Shown: positions 5,716-7,379 of the stretch, one piece after another
How the letters are laid out: the number at the start of each line of letters is the position of its first letter
Numbering within the stretch: the first letter of the stretch is position 1
NCBI GenBank assembly: GCA_905373625.1
Contig: CAJPTS010000091.1
Coordinates: 1 to 7,379, forward strand
DNA: 7,379 nucleotides
From: Bacteroidia bacterium
Lineage (GTDB): Bacteria > Bacteroidota > Bacteroidia > Bacteroidales > CAJPTX01
Direction: 5' to 3'
Program-made: the position numbers and the translations under genes
The notes under the pieces: model-generated
Databases searched by the model: none
What the model was told of the DNA's origin: nothing
What the model saw: the letters and a program-made list of their open reading frames with translations, nothing else

Positions 5716-6685
5716 ATACCTTCTCTAAGGGGAATTTAGCTCGCTTTTGCCGAAAAAGGAGCAGAGCTACGCCAATGAAAAGAGCTGTTGCCGCAGTAAC
5801 CTCAATGGGGAAGAGATACCAGTTAGACTGTTCTAGAATTTGTGGTAGTACTGCAATAGCAGCCGCTGGGGCAAAATAGCGTTTTGCAGCCCAAAAAACA
5901 GCGAAAAGGAGAACGATGGTACAAAGTATCGAGACAACGGATGAAAGCTCGAAAAAAGGCTCTAAAAACAGTTTTCCAAAATTGCCCAACAGAGCTGCGA
6001 CTGCCATCAAACAAATAATACGCAAAGGGGCTTTTCTTAAGCCAGCTTCGGGGCGTGAAAATTCGACGAACAATACGATGAGCGGAGGAAGTATAAAAAA
6101 ACGCTGATTACTGAACGTTGCTGCCCCGACAACAAGTGTTACGACTATTAGAATAAGGCTCGCACGGACAATTCGTTCGCTCACGCTGCGTTCCACGGGG
6201 CGGAAGGGTAATGCGGTACGTAGGTGAAGGCGTTCCAAGAGCCATTGTGTTGCCACCAAGAGAAGGGCTAGCAAAAAGACGGCTAGCGGATAAACCCAAG
6301 ACGAATCGTTGAGTACCAAGGGTAGCAAACAGGCGGAGAGGGCGGGGTAAAGGGAACTGCGGAGTATAATAAGCAGCGCCGCAACGCCCGTAAAACCTAT
6401 TGCTACGTTTATAACCAACGGTAAGGGCGAGTAATAATAAAGCGTTGTCCCCAAGAGGGCTGCCAACGTCAGCAATACAACAGTCCGCCAACGGCTTACA
6501 CACCACACACGCTTTACGATGATGAGACTCCCGATGGATAGTGCTGCCAATTCGGGGAATATAAATTCGTGGCGTTTTAGTACGAGCGCCATGCCTACCA
6601 TGAACATGGCTAACAAAACAGCGCTTGTTTCGCGGATTAACAATCGCACCACGGCACTCTGCGTATTCTTTGACGAAGCTTTCAT
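5714..6685 (-). CDS. multi-pass membrane protein with two HPP-like halves
   Basis: 323 residues, start ATG at 6685-6683, chosen over an upstream TTG because GGAGG (6695-6691) lies 5 nt before it. Mostly hydrophobic, with about eight predicted transmembrane helices in two sets of four. The halves (about 15-152 and 168-312) share a pattern: FIFPELAAL (41-49) matches FILPPLIVL (197-205), LAALLG (74-79) matches VAALLG (229-234), and LYPALSACLLP with SSW (112-130) matches FAPAAAIAVLP with SNW (271-289). Pro-to-Trp spacing is 16 residues in both. This suggests an old duplication of an HPP-type (PF04982) four-helix unit. Some HPP relatives are linked to nitrite transport in phototrophs, but the substrate here is unknown. 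Short basic loops lie between helices and at the C-terminus (FRQKRAKF). It has its own promoter just upstream. Family assignment is from pattern memory and is moderate. Confidence 0.8.
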   Translation of the reverse strand: MKASSKNTQSAVVRLLIRETSAVLLAMFMVGMALVLKRHEFIFPELAALSIGSLIIVKRVWCVSRWRTVVLLTLAALLGTTLYYYSPLPLVINVAIGFTGVAALLIILRSSLYPALSACLLPLVLNDSSWVYPLAVFLLALLLVATQWLLERLHLRTALPFRPVERSVSERIVRASLILIVVTLVVGAATFSNQRFFILPPLIVLFVEFSRPEAGLRKAPLRIICLMAVAALLGNFGKLFLEPFFELSSVVSILCTIVLLFAVFWAAKRYFAPAAAIAVLPQILEQSNWYLFPIEVTAATALFIGVALLLFRQKRAKFPLEKV

Positions 6686-6690
6686 TAACG

Positions 6691-6695
6691 CCTCC
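6691..6695 (-). promoter_or_regulatory. Shine-Dalgarno site that decides the membrane protein start
   Basis: On the minus strand GGAGG is followed by CGTTA and then ATG (6685-6683), a 5-nt spacing that is near ideal. Strong Shine-Dalgarno sites are uncommon in Bacteroidota, where A-rich leaders prevail, so this one stands out. It excludes the in-frame TTG at 6697, which overlaps the site. Confidence 0.75.
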
Positions 6696-6705
6696 AACTA
6701 CCGCG

Positions 6706-6735
6706 CAAATTTAGTACTTCGCATAAAAACGCAAA
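6706..6735 (-). promoter_or_regulatory. Bacteroidota-type promoter of the membrane protein gene
   Basis: Read on the minus strand, TTTG (6735-6732) is followed after 18 nt by TAAATTTG (6713-6706), an exact TAnnTTTG match. Transcription would begin near 6699, leaving a very short leader that contains the GGAGG site. The spacer is 1-2 nt shorter than usual. The upstream TTTG is made from the last T residues of the preceding gene's terminator, so the terminator and promoter are interleaved. Confidence 0.6.
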
Positions 6736-6768
6736 AAAAGTGGCATACATTCGAAGCTGTACACCACT
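6733..6768 (-). terminator. strong intrinsic terminator of the nitroreductase-like gene
   Basis: On the minus strand AGTGGTGTACA (6768-6758) pairs with TGTATGCCACT (6749-6739) over 11 positions including two G/T wobbles, with an 8-nt loop GCTTCGAA, and is followed at once by six more T residues (6738-6733). It lies 21 nt past the TAG stop of the right-hand gene, as expected for that gene's terminator. Confidence 0.9.
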
Positions 6769-6789
6769 CCTTTTATAGAAGAAACTTTA

Positions 6790-7379
6790 CTAATCAAACG
6801 TATATTTCTTTGCACCGAGGAGTACGAAAACTTTCCCAGGGTTAAATGTGGTGGGATAGCTTTCTTCAGCACTCGTTTCCTCTGTGCTTTCTTCTGTACT
6901 CTCTTTAGAGCCAGTTCCCAAGAGTTTATCTGCGCCCTGTTCTAGTTGCGTCTTTGCAAATGATTCGAGCGATTGTCCTGCAAACAAAAGAATGCGCGTA
7001 CCCTCGTACTTCTTATTTTGCTCGATAATCTGTTCGCGGAAATCGCCTTCTGCCACGAGGTTGAGTACACGTGTGCTCGGATCGTAGAGATATGCCCCTT
7101 CCTCATTCACCATGTATAGTTGTACGGCGTCTTTAGTTTTCCCGAGGAGGTCGCGTGCGTCCTTCATCCAGCTCCCGCCTACGTTGTTTTCAAAAGCATA
7201 GAGCGAATTACTCACCTCCTGCAAGTTCACCGATTGCTGTATAAGCCCCATGGTAGATGTAGCTACACGTGCAGCAGTGCTAAGTAGACTACCCCATGAG
7301 TTGGTCTTTGTAGACTCTTGTTTCGGCTTTTCGGGCTCAGGGAGTTCATATTTGCGCGGCGCTTGCGCATATGCTGCCG
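6790..7379 (-). CDS. degenerate nitroreductase-like secreted protein, N-terminus outside window
   Basis: The minus-strand frame is open to the right window edge and ends at TAG (6792-6790), giving 195 visible residues. The ATG at 7251 is internal. The first visible residues, AAYAQAPRKYELPEPEKP, look like the end of a signal peptide cut at AYA/Q, so perhaps only about 20 residues are missing. The layout follows the short secreted nitroreductases of Bacteroidota: a Pro-rich mature start, NLQEVSNSLYAF (51-62) where those have a LSNLLWAA helix, then DAVQLYMVNEEGAYLYDPST with VAEGDFRE (83-115), and a final VFVLLG strand. The Arg-Arg-Ser FMN-binding motif and the RTAPSA loop are absent, and the second-half helices are replaced by an acidic Ser/Thr/Glu stretch (159-173). 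It is therefore probably a non-catalytic relative. The similarity is my own reading and needs a profile or structure check; the gene itself is secure. Confidence 0.75.
   Translation of the reverse strand, partial: AAYAQAPRKYELPEPEKPKQESTKTNSWGSLLSTAARVATSTMGLIQQSVNLQEVSNSLYAFENNVGGSWMKDARDLLGKTKDAVQLYMVNEEGAYLYDPSTRVLNLVAEGDFREQIIEQNKKYEGTRILLFAGQSLESFAKTQLEQGADKLLGTGSKESTEESTEETSAEESYPTTFNPGKVFVLLGAKKYTFD

Noticed and set aside
6108..6506. 132-codon minus-strand frame inside the membrane protein gene
   Set aside because: It lies in another frame of the same strand, has an arginine- and cysteine-rich composition without domain features, and the overlapping membrane protein has clear internal repeats.
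6686..6697. TTG start at 6697 for the minus-strand membrane protein
   Set aside because: It overlaps the GGAGG ribosome-binding site that is perfectly spaced for the ATG at 6685.

Overview
The window most likely comes from a member of the Bacteroidota that has a type IX secretion system (T9SS). Four things point there: the C-terminal part of a T9SS plug-like (DUF5103-type) protein at the left edge; a secreted protein ending in a T9SS type A sorting domain; a two-component pair of the TPR-sensor-kinase/LuxR-regulator kind common in this phylum; and promoter-like sites of the Bacteroidota form (TTTG about 18-20 nt upstream of TAnnTTTG). I cannot name the genus from sequence alone. No tRNA, rRNA, CRISPR array, insertion sequence or phage gene was seen.

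Layout. Bases 1-468 hold the 3' end of the plug-like gene (+). A good promoter at 532-563 precedes a two-gene operon: a periplasmic-TPR sensor histidine kinase (591-2561, GTG start) and, 17 nt later, a NarL/FixJ-type response regulator (2579-3232). A 298-nt non-coding stretch follows, changing from a G+C-rich block to an A+T-rich block that carries a -7 element at 3500-3507. Next come a small lipoprotein of unknown family (3531-4127) and a T9SS-sorted secreted protein (4232-5254), which is closed by a near-perfect intrinsic terminator (5277-5311). An MmcQ/YjbR-family gene (5318-5671) starts only 7 nt past the terminator. It converges with two minus-strand genes: a membrane protein built from two HPP-like halves (6685-5714), and, further right, a gene cut by the window edge (7379-6790). 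That last gene looks like a secreted nitroreductase-fold protein that has lost its cofactor-binding and catalytic segments. The two minus-strand genes are separated by a strong terminator whose T-tract overlaps the next promoter.

How the genes relate. The kinase and regulator clearly form one signalling pair: the TPR domain senses outside the inner membrane and the LuxR-type regulator acts on transcription. Their targets cannot be read from the window. The plug-like protein belongs to the T9SS machinery and the 4232-5254 product is a T9SS client, but they appear to be in separate transcription units, so I infer no dedicated partnership. The remaining genes look like separate units. I found no convincing new multi-gene system. 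The items most worth following are the degenerate nitroreductase-like protein, the duplicated HPP-like membrane protein, the non-canonical H-box of the kinase, the uncharacterised lipoprotein, and the terminator abutting the MmcQ/YjbR start.
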